The notes: generated from the letters alone by a model not told the origin. A stretch of 19,811 bases of DNA from CAYXZQ01 sp964469935 (GCA_964469935.1 CAYXZQ010000036.1:1-19811), one strand, 5' to 3'; numbered from the stretch's first letter, positions 1 to 7,622 are shown. Made by a program: numbers and translations.

Positions 1-1130
1 CATACAACTTCACAGCATACGCAATCGACTCTGCAGGCAACATAAACCAGACAGAGACAAGGCAGGTGACGATCCAGTCAAACACCGCACCATCAATCAA
101 CCAGACAAACATCACACCCTCGCCTGCATACTACAACTCGACCTTCAACTGCTCTGTCCTGCCGCTCGACAACGAGACGACAAACATAAATGTCTCGTTC
201 ACTTGGTTTGTCAACGGAGCAAACAACAATACCTGGGATACTACAGTCGCTTGCACGAACAGCACATGGTGCTTCACTGACGACTATCCCTCAGGATTCC
301 TCAAGCACTATAACATAACATGCTCAGCAAGAGCGTTCGACGGCTCGCTCTACAGCTACTGGAAGAACTCGTCCACAACAGAGCTGCAAGATTATGCCCC
401 TTCTAATGTTTCCCTAATCTGGCCGCAGGACGGCAACAACACTCTTCTTTCAAGGACGCCGGACTTCAACTGGACACCTGCAACTGATCCTGAGAACGAT
501 TCCCTGACATACGAGATACATATCCAGAGGATGACGTGCGGTTGGCCCCTCGGGTGCACAGTATCGAGCGTCACGGCAAACACGACAGACACCAACTTCA
601 CCCCGTCTGCCGACCTCGACATAGACTCCTGGTACAACTGGTCTGTGCGCGTCTATGACGGCGAGAAATGGTCATCTTTCAGCGATACCTGGAACTTCTC
701 CATACTCTCGACGAGCATGATGACGCTCACGAGTTCAGTGGATTTCGGCTCAATGTCCCTCAATGAGACCAATGACACCACGAACAACCATCCGCCGCCG
801 TTCCTGCTCGAGAACAACGGAAACGTCAGGCTCAACATCAGCATCTATGCCCAGGACACGCTCTGGGATTCCGAACCACTAGACACGCAGTACTTCAGGT
901 TCAAGGCAGACAATTCCACTGAGACAGACGCATGCGTCTGGCCTCTGTCCCAGACCGCATGGGCATACATGAACGGCACTACCATTGCCCAGGCAAGGTT
1001 GGCGGTCGCATACCTCAACTACACTGGCAACGATTCTGTGGAGATCGACATCGGAGTAAAGGTTCCCCCGGCCGAGCCGGCAGGGCCGAAATCATCTACA
1101 ATAGTAATGGAGGCTGGGTACAGTGGATAA
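1..1130 (+). CDS. Surface protein with Ig/fibronectin-like domains (5' end outside window)
   Basis: The reading frame is open from base 3 to the TAA at 1128-1130, so only the C-terminal ~375 residues are here; the GTG at 66 is not a credible start. The sequence is rich in Asn, Thr, Ser, Trp and Tyr, with beta-strand patterns typical of Ig/FN3-like repeats, including one around residues 110-215 (counted from base 66) that begins with a Pro-rich linker and ends in a W-N-F strand. A last domain follows with the closing pattern VPPAEPAGPKSST and a terminal G-Y-S-G. I count about 27 N-x-S/T sequons, which fits an N-glycosylated exported protein. No transmembrane anchor is visible at this C-terminus. 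The next gene overlaps its end by 8 nt, so it is the upstream part of a surface-protein operon. The specific ligand or function is unknown. Confidence 0.8.
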   Translation, partial: YNFTAYAIDSAGNINQTETRQVTIQSNTAPSINQTNITPSPAYYNSTFNCSVLPLDNETTNINVSFTWFVNGANNNTWDTTVACTNSTWCFTDDYPSGFLKHYNITCSARAFDGSLYSYWKNSSTTELQDYAPSNVSLIWPQDGNNTLLSRTPDFNWTPATDPENDSLTYEIHIQRMTCGWPLGCTVSSVTANTTDTNFTPSADLDIDSWYNWSVRVYDGEKWSSFSDTWNFSILSTSMMTLTSSVDFGSMSLNETNDTTNNHPPPFLLENNGNVRLNISIYAQDTLWDSEPLDTQYFRFKADNSTETDACVWPLSQTAWAYMNGTTIAQARLAVAYLNYTGNDSVEIDIGVKVPPAEPAGPKSSTIVMEAGYSG

Positions 1131-1623
1131 GAAGACTGCTTATCAGGACCCGGCCAAGAACATGGAAGACAGGGAACTGCTCAGGCAGTACATGAGATCC
1201 CTTGAAAAGGACCAGCTCATCGAGCTTTTCATCAGGCAGCTCAGGGGCCCGGAGATGCTCAGGATACCTCTATCGATATTCAACAGGAAGCTGAGCTCCC
1301 TTGAATCCATTGTCAAGTATCTCAAGGAGGACATGGGACAGCCGAACAAGAAGATAGCAGCCCTTCTCAGGCGCTCGCCCCAGAACATATGGATAACCTA
1401 CAGGAACTCGGCAAAGAAGCACCCTGAAAGGCTCTTTGTCAGGGAATCAAGGCATGACATCCCTATATGCGTGTTTGAAGGAGAACTGACCATGCTTGAG
1501 ACCATCGTGTCATACCTAAAGGGTTTCTTCACGGTAAGTGAGATCGCAAACATAATCTCAAGGGACAAAAAGACGGTTGCTACCATAATCTTCAGGATAA
1601 AGAGGAAAACAGGGAGAAAATGA
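1123..1623 (+). CDS. Small protein with two tandem helix-turn-helix repeats
   Basis: A 166-residue basic, soluble protein. Two ~50-residue repeats can be aligned: residues 48-99 (IPLSIFNRKLSSLESIVKYL, then an HTH-like stretch ending ITYRNSAKK) and 113-162 (IPICVFEGELTMLETIVSYL, then an HTH-like stretch ending IIFRIKRK). In each, an LE-I-V-x-YL-K helix precedes a helix-turn-helix resembling sigma-factor region 4 or resolvase HTHs (KIAALLRRSPQNIW versus EIANIISRDKKTVA). Domain identity is inferred from pattern. It is likely a DNA-binding regulator, possibly of the surface-protein operon it sits in. The start is ambiguous: GTG at 1123 overlaps the previous stop by 8 nt, while ATG at 1162 would shorten it by 13 residues. 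Its stop overlaps a possible ATG of the next gene. Confidence 0.65.
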   Translation: MDKKTAYQDPAKNMEDRELLRQYMRSLEKDQLIELFIRQLRGPEMLRIPLSIFNRKLSSLESIVKYLKEDMGQPNKKIAALLRRSPQNIWITYRNSAKKHPERLFVRESRHDIPICVFEGELTMLETIVSYLKGFFTVSEIANIISRDKKTVATIIFRIKRKTGRK

Positions 1624-1660
1624 AGACAGGCAGAACATGCAGAATGGGAATGCGACGGGC

Positions 1661-1675
1661 AATAAATTTTAATAT
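1661..1675 (+). promoter_or_regulatory. Internal TATA-like promoter for the glycoside-hydrolase-like gene
   Basis: AATAAATTTTAATAT lies about 27-30 nt ahead of the ATG at 1698, the spacing expected for an archaeal TATA box with leaderless initiation. It falls just after the tandem-HTH gene, so the downstream secreted proteins could be expressed independently of the upstream operon. Confidence 0.5.
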
Positions 1676-1697
1676 GATAAGCTACAATGTAGGGAAG

Positions 1698-4085
1698 ATG
1701 GAAAGAGGTATCGTATTTTTTGTCCTCCTACTGGCTTTAGTATCTGTATTTTCAATTGCCGAACCCACGTCGGGCCCGCTGAGGGTGAGCCCTGACAACC
1801 CAAGGTATTTCCAGGACAGCCAGGGCCATATAGTGTATCTTTCAGGAAGCCATGTCTGGTACAACATACATTACAACGACAACAACCCCCAGATGACAGA
1901 TGCGGAGTTCGACGAGTTCCTTGACTGGATGCAGGAGCATAACTACACTTACACTAGGCTATGGACGGGCTGGGGAAACAATTATCCAAGCCCCTGGCTC
2001 CAGCCTGGACCAGGCACTATCTCAAGCGGACTTCATTCAGGAGAGCCAAAGGCAGATATGACAAGGTACAACCAGGATTATTTCGACATGGTCCGTGACA
2101 GGGTCCAGAAGCTCCAGGACAGGGGCATATACTGCTCTGTCATGTTCTTCGGCTCGCTCATGGCAATGAGCACTGATGGCTGGAGCAACATGTTATGGAA
2201 TCCCGACAACAATATCAACCCTGAACTTGCCGATGCTTTCAGCACCACTGACGGCCATACATTCTTCACTGATGACCCTGATGCACTGGCAATCCAGGAA
2301 CAGTTTGTTAAGAAGATGGTAGACACTTTGAACGATCTGGATAATGTCATTTGGGAGGTCGGGAATGAAGGGAACCTGCCTGCGGGCTATGAATGGCAGT
2401 ATGAGATAATAGATTACGTAAAAGCCTATGAACAGACGAAGCCGAAGCAGCACCCGGTCGGCATGACCTCAGACGGGATATCAAACAGCAATAGCTGGAT
2501 CCTGAACAGCCCTGCAGACTGGATATCCCCTGACCAGCTGAACAACGGCGATAATTATATGCAAGGAGGCCCGGCATCCTATGATGACAAGGTAGTTATC
2601 AATGATGTGGACCATCTCTGGGGACATTTCTCTACTGACCCGAGTGATATTGAGACCGGAAGGACCTGGGTATGGAAGACATTCACTAGAGGGAACAATC
2701 CTATCCTGATGGACTGTTATACTGCAAGGCTCTTTAACAGCTGGACATACGACTGTCCCGGAACCCTGGAGACTGATTACGATCCAATAAGGGATGCCAT
2801 GGGATATACTGCCAGATACTCAAGGAAGCTTGATCTGGCCAATACATATCCATCAGATGACGGAAACATCTGCAGCACAACATATTGCCTCATGAACCAG
2901 GGAAAACAATACCTGATATACCAGCCTGGCTCAGGAAGCTTCACTGCCGATGTTGCTTATGGCGATTATGACTATGAATGGTTCAACCCGAGGACGAACA
3001 AGGTCGTCGGTTCAGGGACAATGACTGTGAGTTCTCATGCATTCAGCCCGCCGTTTTCTGGTGATGCTGTCTTGTATCTGAATAAGGCTTCCCAGACACC
3101 TACCTATTCATGCACAGGGACCATGCCCTCAAATGCTGCAGCTTACGACACAGAAGAGAGCACGGGACTGACTGCTGACACAGCTTGGGCTTACTCAACG
3201 ACAGACACGGCTGAAAAATGCGAGTTTCATTGCGACCCGGGATTTTCGTGGGATGGAAGTTCCTGTAAAATCGAGCCGCAGGCAGACCCGGTTGCATACT
3301 GGAGCCTGGAGGAAGGCAGCGGAAGCGTGGCCCATGACTCGTCAGGAAAAGGCAATGACGGGACCCTCATGAACGGACCCGCCTGGATTTCAGGAAAGAT
3401 TGGAGCTCATGCATTAGGCCTTGACGGTATTGACGATTATGTTTCAACAAGTGAGCTTTACAGAAATCCGCAGGATTTCACACTTTCCCTCTGGTTCAAG
3501 ACATCGACAGGCACCGGAGGAAAGCTGATCGGTTTTGGCGATGCCAAGACCGGGACAAGCGTTGATTATGACAGGCATATCTACATGGATGATTCAGGAG
3601 TCGTCTATTTTGGGACATGGCCTGGTTATGTCGTAACAATAGATTCAGGAGCATCTTATAACGACGGAAAATGGCACCAGGTTGCAGCCACCCTGGACAG
3701 TTCTGCAGGGATGGCCCTCTTTATTGATGGGGTGGAAGTGTCAAGTTCAGGCAGTGCTGATGCCCAGGATTATGACGGTTATTGGAGGATAGGCTATGAT
3801 ACCCTTGATGGTTGGCCGAATATCTCTTCAAGCTATCGCTTCCAAGGTTCAATCGACGACGTGAAGATCTGGAACAGGGCACTATCAGCTCAAGAGATCC
3901 GAGCTTTGCATGATGAGGGTGCAGGCACAACCTGCAACACCCCGGCAGACTCTGACAACGACGGGCAGATCACGATCTCCGAGCTGATAGATTATATAGG
4001 AGAGTGGAAATCTGGCGAGGTTTCAATGGCAAGCCTAATCGACGCAATCGGGAAATGGAAGAGCGAGTGCTCAATAGCTGGATAG
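1698..4085 (+). CDS. Secreted glycoside-hydrolase-like protein with LamG and dockerin-like C-terminus
   Basis: I prefer the ATG at 1698 (795 residues) over the in-frame ATG at 1620. A signal peptide begins there (MERGIVFFVLLLALVSVFSI) and a TATA box sits ~27 nt upstream, whereas the extra 26 residues are polar and cover that promoter. Domain order from this start: residues ~30-375 are a TIM-barrel-like domain resembling DUF4038/GH140-type hydrolases, with W-E-V-G-N-E at 219-224 (E224 a candidate acid/base) and a D-V-D-H-L-W-G motif. Residues ~378-465 form a beta domain like the putative collagen-binding partner of DUF4038. Next is a Cys-rich segment (~475-530), a LamG/concanavalin-like domain (~532-745; YWSLEEGSG, then SIDDVKIWNRALS), and a terminal EF-hand/dockerin-like pair (DSDNDGQITISEL). 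It probably cleaves a polysaccharide outside the cell; the substrate is unknown. The next gene starts 1 nt after its stop. Confidence 0.75.
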   Translation: MERGIVFFVLLLALVSVFSIAEPTSGPLRVSPDNPRYFQDSQGHIVYLSGSHVWYNIHYNDNNPQMTDAEFDEFLDWMQEHNYTYTRLWTGWGNNYPSPWLQPGPGTISSGLHSGEPKADMTRYNQDYFDMVRDRVQKLQDRGIYCSVMFFGSLMAMSTDGWSNMLWNPDNNINPELADAFSTTDGHTFFTDDPDALAIQEQFVKKMVDTLNDLDNVIWEVGNEGNLPAGYEWQYEIIDYVKAYEQTKPKQHPVGMTSDGISNSNSWILNSPADWISPDQLNNGDNYMQGGPASYDDKVVINDVDHLWGHFSTDPSDIETGRTWVWKTFTRGNNPILMDCYTARLFNSWTYDCPGTLETDYDPIRDAMGYTARYSRKLDLANTYPSDDGNICSTTYCLMNQGKQYLIYQPGSGSFTADVAYGDYDYEWFNPRTNKVVGSGTMTVSSHAFSPPFSGDAVLYLNKASQTPTYSCTGTMPSNAAAYDTEESTGLTADTAWAYSTTDTAEKCEFHCDPGFSWDGSSCKIEPQADPVAYWSLEEGSGSVAHDSSGKGNDGTLMNGPAWISGKIGAHALGLDGIDDYVSTSELYRNPQDFTLSLWFKTSTGTGGKLIGFGDAKTGTSVDYDRHIYMDDSGVVYFGTWPGYVVTIDSGASYNDGKWHQVAATLDSSAGMALFIDGVEVSSSGSADAQDYDGYWRIGYDTLDGWPNISSSYRFQGSIDDVKIWNRALSAQEIRALHDEGAGTTCNTPADSDNDGQITISELIDYIGEWKSGEVSMASLIDAIGKWKSECSIAG

Positions 4086-4086
4086 A

Positions 4087-5229
4087 ATGAACGATAAATC
4101 AAACAATGGGATGCTGGTGCTGGTCATACTGGCATCTGTCATTTGCAGCGGTATCGCATCAGGCCTCGGTGTCGGCCCTGTGCAGAAGTATGTCGTCTTT
4201 GAGCCAGGTGTCGTGCAGAACCTGTCTTTGTACGTCTTCAACAACGAGAACAGGACAATCTCCTTTGACATCTCGGCAAGAGGAGAGCTGAGCAGTCGCG
4301 TGACGCTGGACAGGTCAGTATATTTCATGGCAGAAGACCAGGCTTCGCTGAAGATACCTTATTCGCTCGCCATGCCTCAGGAGCTCTCTCCCGGTCCCCA
4401 TACGGCCGACATCGTGATTACAGAGGTTCCGCAGGGCCAGGGCACTGTTGTTGCAGCGCAGTCCCAGGTCTCAAGGCTCACTGTCCAGGTTCCATATCCC
4501 GGATACAATGCGCAGGCAAAGATGCTCATAAGCCAGCGGGATGACGGGGCTGGTTTCGAGATACAGGTGTATGACTACGGGACATCGGACATAACTGCGT
4601 CAGCAGTCATCGACATATATACAAACAGCACTCTCGTCCGGTCTGTCGATGCCGGCAGCGTCTCCATAGGATCGATGGAACAGAAAAGCATCATTGCATC
4701 GACAAAACTGCCTCCGGGCGACTACAGGGCGGTGGCTCACGTGATATACGAGGGCGGGCAGATAGACCTTGAGCAGGCGTTCCAGGCGGGCAAGAGATAT
4801 ATAGAGATAACAGGCATCACTGTCGACAGCTTCAGGTCCGGTGAGGTCGCAAGGATCAGGTTCTCGCTCCTGAACCGCTGGCCTGAGCCGATCGAGGGTG
4901 TTGTAGGCGACATGCTCGTCATGAAGAACGGCAAGGTCATTGACACCGTGACTACTGACACATTCGGCATAGACAGGACAGCCGAGGTCTCTGCATACTG
5001 GAATACGAAAGGGCTGGAACCGGGCACATACGACGCGAGGATGAACCTTGTCTATGGGAAGGATATCACGTCAAGGAACTTCACATTGCTGATAAGCGAG
5101 GCAGTGCCTAAGCCGAGGCTGTCATCTGGCCTTATTATCCTCGCTCTCCTTATACTAGTGACTGCCCTGGCCATAATAATGCTCTGGCAGTACCAGAGAA
5201 GAGGGGAAACGAAAAATAAGCAGAAGTAA
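4087..5229 (+). CDS. Membrane-anchored Ig-like exported protein
   Basis: 380 residues. A hydrophobic stretch at about 9-27 is a signal peptide, and a C-terminal transmembrane helix at about 346-368 (SGLIILALLILVTALAIIML) is followed by a short basic tail, so the bulk lies outside the cell. The ectodomain (30-340) is beta-strand rich with pieces resembling archaeal Ig-like or NPCBM/CARDB-type sandwiches: an N-terminal domain with F-x-P-G-V-x-Q-N-L-S-L-Y, then domains with L-P-P-G-D-Y-R-A-V and L-E-P-G-T-Y-D-A-R. No catalytic motif is visible. It begins 1 nt after the hydrolase stop and is surely cotranscribed, so it may hold or organise the secreted hydrolase at the surface. That partnership is inference from position only. 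Confidence 0.75.
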   Translation: MNDKSNNGMLVLVILASVICSGIASGLGVGPVQKYVVFEPGVVQNLSLYVFNNENRTISFDISARGELSSRVTLDRSVYFMAEDQASLKIPYSLAMPQELSPGPHTADIVITEVPQGQGTVVAAQSQVSRLTVQVPYPGYNAQAKMLISQRDDGAGFEIQVYDYGTSDITASAVIDIYTNSTLVRSVDAGSVSIGSMEQKSIIASTKLPPGDYRAVAHVIYEGGQIDLEQAFQAGKRYIEITGITVDSFRSGEVARIRFSLLNRWPEPIEGVVGDMLVMKNGKVIDTVTTDTFGIDRTAEVSAYWNTKGLEPGTYDARMNLVYGKDITSRNFTLLISEAVPKPRLSSGLIILALLILVTALAIIMLWQYQRRGETKNKQK

Positions 5230-5258
5230 GGTGCCCTGTTTTAAGAAAGCCATATAGG

Positions 5259-5272
5259 AAAATTATATAAAT
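5259..5272 (+). promoter_or_regulatory. TATA box of orc1/cdc6
   Basis: AAAATTATATAAAT is centred about 30 nt ahead of the ATG at 5297, giving an mRNA with almost no leader. Confidence 0.6.
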
Positions 5273-5296
5273 TCTCCTTCCTTCCCCGGAACCATC

Positions 5297-6376
5297 ATGT
5301 CGTTATTCAAGGATATGCTGAAATCTGACGAAAGCCTGTTCAAGAACGAGGTTGCGCTGGATTTTTCCTACCAGCCGAAGATGCTCAAGTACAGGGAGAA
5401 GGAACAGCAGCAGATTGCAGCCTGCATAAAGCCGCTTCTACAGAATAGGAACGGCAGGAACGTGTTCCTCTACGGCAAGCCGGGGATAGGCAAGACCATC
5501 GCAGTCCAGAAGCTTCTTGAGGCCCTTGACGAGGAGGACCTTGGCGACCAGGAGACCTATACCATGTACATCAACTGCTGGCAGAAGAACACGACATTCA
5601 AGATAATGGCCGATCTCTGCGACAAGCTGGGCTACAAGTTCACCCAGAACAAGAAGACAGAGGAGCTGTTCAAGGTCGTAGCAAACATAATCAACAGGAA
5701 GTCAGGTGTGTTTGTCTTCGATGAGATAGACAAGGTCGAGGACTTCGATTTCATGTATACCATCCTTGAGCAGATATACCGCAAGAGCATGGTACTGATA
5801 ACCAACCACAAGGATTTCCTCCTTGGCATCGAAGACAGGATAAAGTCGAGGCTCACCCCCGACATCCTTGAGTTCAGGCCGTACAACAAGGACGAGACAA
5901 AAGGGATCCTTGAGCAGAGGAGGGATCTCGCGTTCCACTCGGGTGTATGGGACAATGACGCGTTCGCAAAGATAGTCGAGAAGACGTATGAAAGGGAGGA
6001 TATCAGGACAGGACTTCACCTGATGAAGGAGGCTGGGCTCAATGCCGAGGCCGAAAGCTCGAGAAAGATACTGCTCAAGCACGCAGAGCAGGCCCTGCTC
6101 AAGATCGACGAGATATCTGTCAAGAGCTCGGACGAGCTCGATGATGAGGCGCGGTTCATACTCAACCTTGTCAAGGACAATTCGGGTGAAAAGATAGGGG
6201 ACATATTCAAGACCTACCAGAAGGAGGGCGGAAGCTCATCGTACAAGACATTCCAGAGGAAGATACAGAAGCTCTCTGAGAACAAGTTCGTGACGACGAA
6301 GAAACTCACAGGCGGCATCGACGGCTCGACCACGATCGTAAACTATCTCAGGACAAAGAAGATAACCGACTATTAA
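5297..6376 (+). CDS. cdc6: Orc1/Cdc6-type replication initiator (AAA+ ATPase)
   Basis: Archaeal Orc1/Cdc6 proteins bind origins, hydrolyse ATP and help load the MCM helicase. This 359-residue protein has the expected order: Walker A GKPGIGKT at 60-67, Walker B VFVFDEID at 138-145, a sensor-1 motif ITN at 168-170, the conserved RIKSR at 181-185, a sensor-2 segment EDIRTGL around 234-240, and a C-terminal winged-helix region (~271-359) with T-F-Q-R-K-I-Q-K-L. Length is slightly below the usual ~380-410. It starts a transcript with its own TATA box, and tsaC begins 1 nt after its stop. Such genes often lie next to the origin they bind, but I saw no clear origin-recognition-box repeats in the short upstream gap. 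A plasmid- or accessory-type paralogue is possible, but no plasmid genes are nearby. Confidence 0.9.
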   Translation: MSLFKDMLKSDESLFKNEVALDFSYQPKMLKYREKEQQQIAACIKPLLQNRNGRNVFLYGKPGIGKTIAVQKLLEALDEEDLGDQETYTMYINCWQKNTTFKIMADLCDKLGYKFTQNKKTEELFKVVANIINRKSGVFVFDEIDKVEDFDFMYTILEQIYRKSMVLITNHKDFLLGIEDRIKSRLTPDILEFRPYNKDETKGILEQRRDLAFHSGVWDNDAFAKIVEKTYEREDIRTGLHLMKEAGLNAEAESSRKILLKHAEQALLKIDEISVKSSDELDDEARFILNLVKDNSGEKIGDIFKTYQKEGGSSSYKTFQRKIQKLSENKFVTTKKLTGGIDGSTTIVNYLRTKKITDY

Positions 6377-6377
6377 T

Positions 6378-6941
6378 ATGAGGATATACACAACTGACGA
6401 ATACAGGATAAAGAAGGCGAGGCTGATATCCGACATCCGCACGGGTGCGATATTCATCTACCCCACCGACACCATATATGGGATAGGCTGCAATGCGCTC
6501 GATGACGAGGCTGTGAGGAAGGTCAGGAAGATCAAGGGCAATTTCACCAGGCCTTTCTCTGTCATGGTCCCTGACAAGTCCTGGATAAGGGAGAACTGCG
6601 AGATATACGGAAGCGAGGAGGAGTGGTTCGGCAGGCTTCCGGGGCCCTACACCTTGATATTGTCGCTGAAAAACCCTCACTGTGTCGCTCCGAGCGTGAG
6701 CGACAGGGAGACCCTCGGAGTGAGGGTGCCTGACCACTGGTGCACTGAGATATCGAGGCTTGCCGGAGTTCCGATAATCACGACATCTGCAAACCTGTCG
6801 GGTGGCATGTTTATGACGTCCATTGAGAGCCTTCATGACGATATCAGGCAGAAAGTTGATTTCATGATTGATGTGGGCGAGATAGGAGGGACGCCGTCTA
6901 CCATCGTGAACATGTCAGAGGCCCAGGTGATTGAGAGATAA
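6378..6941 (+). CDS. tsaC: Threonylcarbamoyl-AMP synthase, TsaC/YrdC type
   Basis: YrdC-domain proteins (TsaC/Sua5) make L-threonylcarbamoyl-AMP from threonine, bicarbonate and ATP, the first step of t6A37 formation in tRNAs reading ANN codons. The 187 residues match the single-domain YrdC fold: G-A-I-F-I-Y-P-T-D-T-I-Y-G-I-G near the N-terminus, a basic motif KIKGNFTRPFSV (family K-x-R...P-L-S), L-P-G-P-Y-T-L-I-L, T-T-S-A-N-L-S-G, and G-T-P-S-T-I-V-N. It lacks the C-terminal Sua5 domain common in archaeal homologues (~330-350 residues), so it is the short TsaC form. The ATG is 1 nt after the cdc6 stop, so the two form an operon. The tRNA cluster, including a t6A substrate tRNA-Lys, follows within 100 nt. 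Confidence 0.85.
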   Translation: MRIYTTDEYRIKKARLISDIRTGAIFIYPTDTIYGIGCNALDDEAVRKVRKIKGNFTRPFSVMVPDKSWIRENCEIYGSEEEWFGRLPGPYTLILSLKNPHCVAPSVSDRETLGVRVPDHWCTEISRLAGVPIITTSANLSGGMFMTSIESLHDDIRQKVDFMIDVGEIGGTPSTIVNMSEAQVIER

Positions 6942-6950
6942 TCCGGCCGA

Positions 6951-6964
6951 TAGATTTAAAAAAC
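6951..6964 (+). promoter_or_regulatory. Candidate TATA box for the tRNA cluster
   Basis: TAGATTTAAAAAAC lies ~80 nt ahead of tRNA-Lys, in the 99-nt gap after tsaC. It would imply a leader of roughly 55 nt removed by RNase P. I found nothing else definite in the gap; a second A/T-rich spot (TAATATATT, 7031-7039) is too close to the tRNA to be its TATA box. Confidence 0.35.
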
Positions 6965-7040
6965 AAGCGATTTTTCGGTTCTGAATCAGGTGAAATGAGG
7001 ACCATGCCTGCAGAATGCCGGTTGGCTCCGTAATATATTC

Positions 7041-7157
7041 GGGCTCATAGCTCAGCCTGGTAGAGCATCCGGCTCTTAACAGGACTGCGTCCTGGATCTT
7101 CCAGGGCGCTGCTTGAAAGTGACCGGGAGGTCGGGGGTTCGAAGCCCCCTGAGCCCA
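7041..7157 (+). tRNA. tRNA-Lys(CTT) with a 43-nt intron
   Basis: Acceptor strands GGGCTCA (7041-7047) and TGAGCCC (7150-7156) pair perfectly, with A73 at 7157 and no encoded CCA. The anticodon stem is TCCGG (7068-7072) with CCGGG (7123-7127), and the T arm is GGGGG-TTCGAAG-CCCCC. The loop reads C32 T33 C34 T35 T36 A37 (7073-7078), giving anticodon CTT. The intron runs 7079-7121, between positions 37 and 38 (A38 = 7122). The junctions can form a bulge-helix-bulge: 3-nt bulges TA|A and TG|A around a 4-bp helix of CTCT with AAAG (one C-A mismatch), then an intron helix starting CAGG. Splicing would need the archaeal endonuclease (not in the window) and RtcB (present). A37 should carry t6A. Confidence 0.93.
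7079..7121 (+). other. Intron of tRNA-Lys (canonical 37/38 position)
   Basis: 43 nt, bounded by bulge-helix-bulge type junctions. It contains an internal hairpin, with GGACTGCGTCC and CTGGATCTTCCAG able to form short stem-loops. It is not long enough to encode a homing nuclease. Confidence 0.85.
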
Positions 7158-7180
7158 TAATTTCATGCTTTCGGAATTGC

Positions 7181-7255
7181 GCCCCAATAGTGTAGTCCGG
7201 CCAATCATCCAGCCCTCTCGAGGCTGGGACACGGGTTCGAATCCCGTTTGGGGCA
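7181..7255 (+). tRNA. tRNA-Glu(CTC)
   Basis: 75 nt, no intron. Acceptor GCCCCAA (7181-7187) pairs with TTGGGGC (7248-7254), and A73 is 7255. The anticodon stem CAGCC/GGCTG encloses the loop CTCTCGA with anticodon CTC. The T arm is ACGGG-TTCGAAT-CCCGT. The D arm sequence GTGTAGTCCGGCCAATCAT is typical of archaeal tRNA-Glu. It lies 23 nt after tRNA-Lys and is probably cotranscribed with it. CCA is not encoded. Confidence 0.95.
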
Positions 7256-7279
7256 TCAAAGGACATGAGAAGACACGAT

Positions 7280-7409
7280 GCCGACGTGGCACAACCTGGT
7301 ACATGCCAGCTTTTTGCCGCCTTCGGAAAAACCTCAGGCTTAAAAACTTGGGAAAATTCACACAAGTACCATTTGCCAAAGCCAAATGGTACGAAATAAA
7401 CAAAAAATT
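7280..7409 (+). repeat. 130-bp tandem unit 1, beginning with the first 23 nt of tRNA-Ser
   Basis: The unit starts with the same 23 nt as the 5' end of the intact tRNA-Ser at 7540, then leaves the tRNA sequence. Unit 2 repeats it base for base. The remaining 107 nt hold a small hairpin TTTTTGCCGCCTTCGGAAAA (from 7311), a TATA-like CTTAAAAAC (7339-7347), and a perfect 10-bp hairpin arm GTACCATTTG/CAAATGGTAC at 7366-7392 with a 7-nt loop. Readable frames across it are not convincing genes. It may be a decayed mini-element or a structured non-coding RNA. Confidence 0.95.
7366..7392 (+). other. Perfect 10-bp hairpin inside repeat unit 1 (also at 7496-7522 in unit 2)
   Basis: GTACCATTTG and CAAATGGTAC pair completely around the 7-nt loop CCAAAGC. 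No T-run follows at once, so it is not an obvious terminator. It lies ~20 nt after the TATA-like CTTAAAAAC and could be the 5' end of a transcript or a protein-binding palindrome. Confidence 0.7.
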
Positions 7410-7539
7410 GCCGACGTGGCACAACCTGGTACATGCCAGCTTTTTGCCGCCTTCGGAAAAACCTCAGGCTTAAAAACTTGGGAAAATTCACACAAGTACC
7501 ATTTGCCAAAGCCAAATGGTACGAAATAAACAAAAAATT
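7410..7539 (+). repeat. 130-bp tandem unit 2, identical to unit 1
   Basis: By eye it is identical to 7280-7409 over all 130 positions. It again begins with the 23-nt tRNA-Ser 5' segment and ends directly at the first base of the intact tRNA-Ser, so the array reads [5' tRNA piece + 107 nt] twice, then the full tRNA. Its TATA-like CTTAAAAAC (7469-7477) is the nearest candidate promoter for tRNA-Ser, with a predicted transcript start near the hairpin at 7496-7522. Perfect identity points to a recent duplication or active homogenisation. Confidence 0.95.
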
Positions 7540-7622
7540 GCCGACGTGGCACAACCTGGTACTGCGCTGGCCTCGAGAGCCGGTTTCCTCTGGATATCCC
7601 GGTTCGAATCCGGGCGTCGGCG
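7540..7622 (+). tRNA. tRNA-Ser(CGA)
   Basis: 83 nt, type II tRNA with a long variable arm. Acceptor GCCGACG (7540-7546) pairs with CGTCGGC (7615-7621), and the discriminator G73 at 7622 is the serine identity base. The anticodon stem CTGGC/GCCGG encloses loop CTCGAGA with anticodon CGA. A variable stem TTCC/GGAT-type follows, and the T arm is CCCGG-TTCGAAT-CCGGG. No intron and no encoded CCA. It is the only complete copy in a mosaic of partial copies of itself upstream and downstream. Confidence 0.93.

Noticed and set aside
5230..5296. Replication origin with origin recognition boxes beside cdc6
   Set aside because: The gap is only 67 nt, and I found no repeated or inverted box-like sequences beyond the TATA element.
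6348..6836. 162-residue minus-strand frame opposite tsaC
   Set aside because: tsaC has full family motifs on the plus strand; the antisense product has no recognisable domain or start signal.
6965..7040. C/D box guide RNA in the gap before tRNA-Lys
   Set aside because: A CTGA and a TGA-rich stretch are present, but in the wrong order and without a proper C box.
7280..7562. CRISPR array
   Set aside because: The repeat period is 130 bp with no variable spacers; the units are identical throughout.
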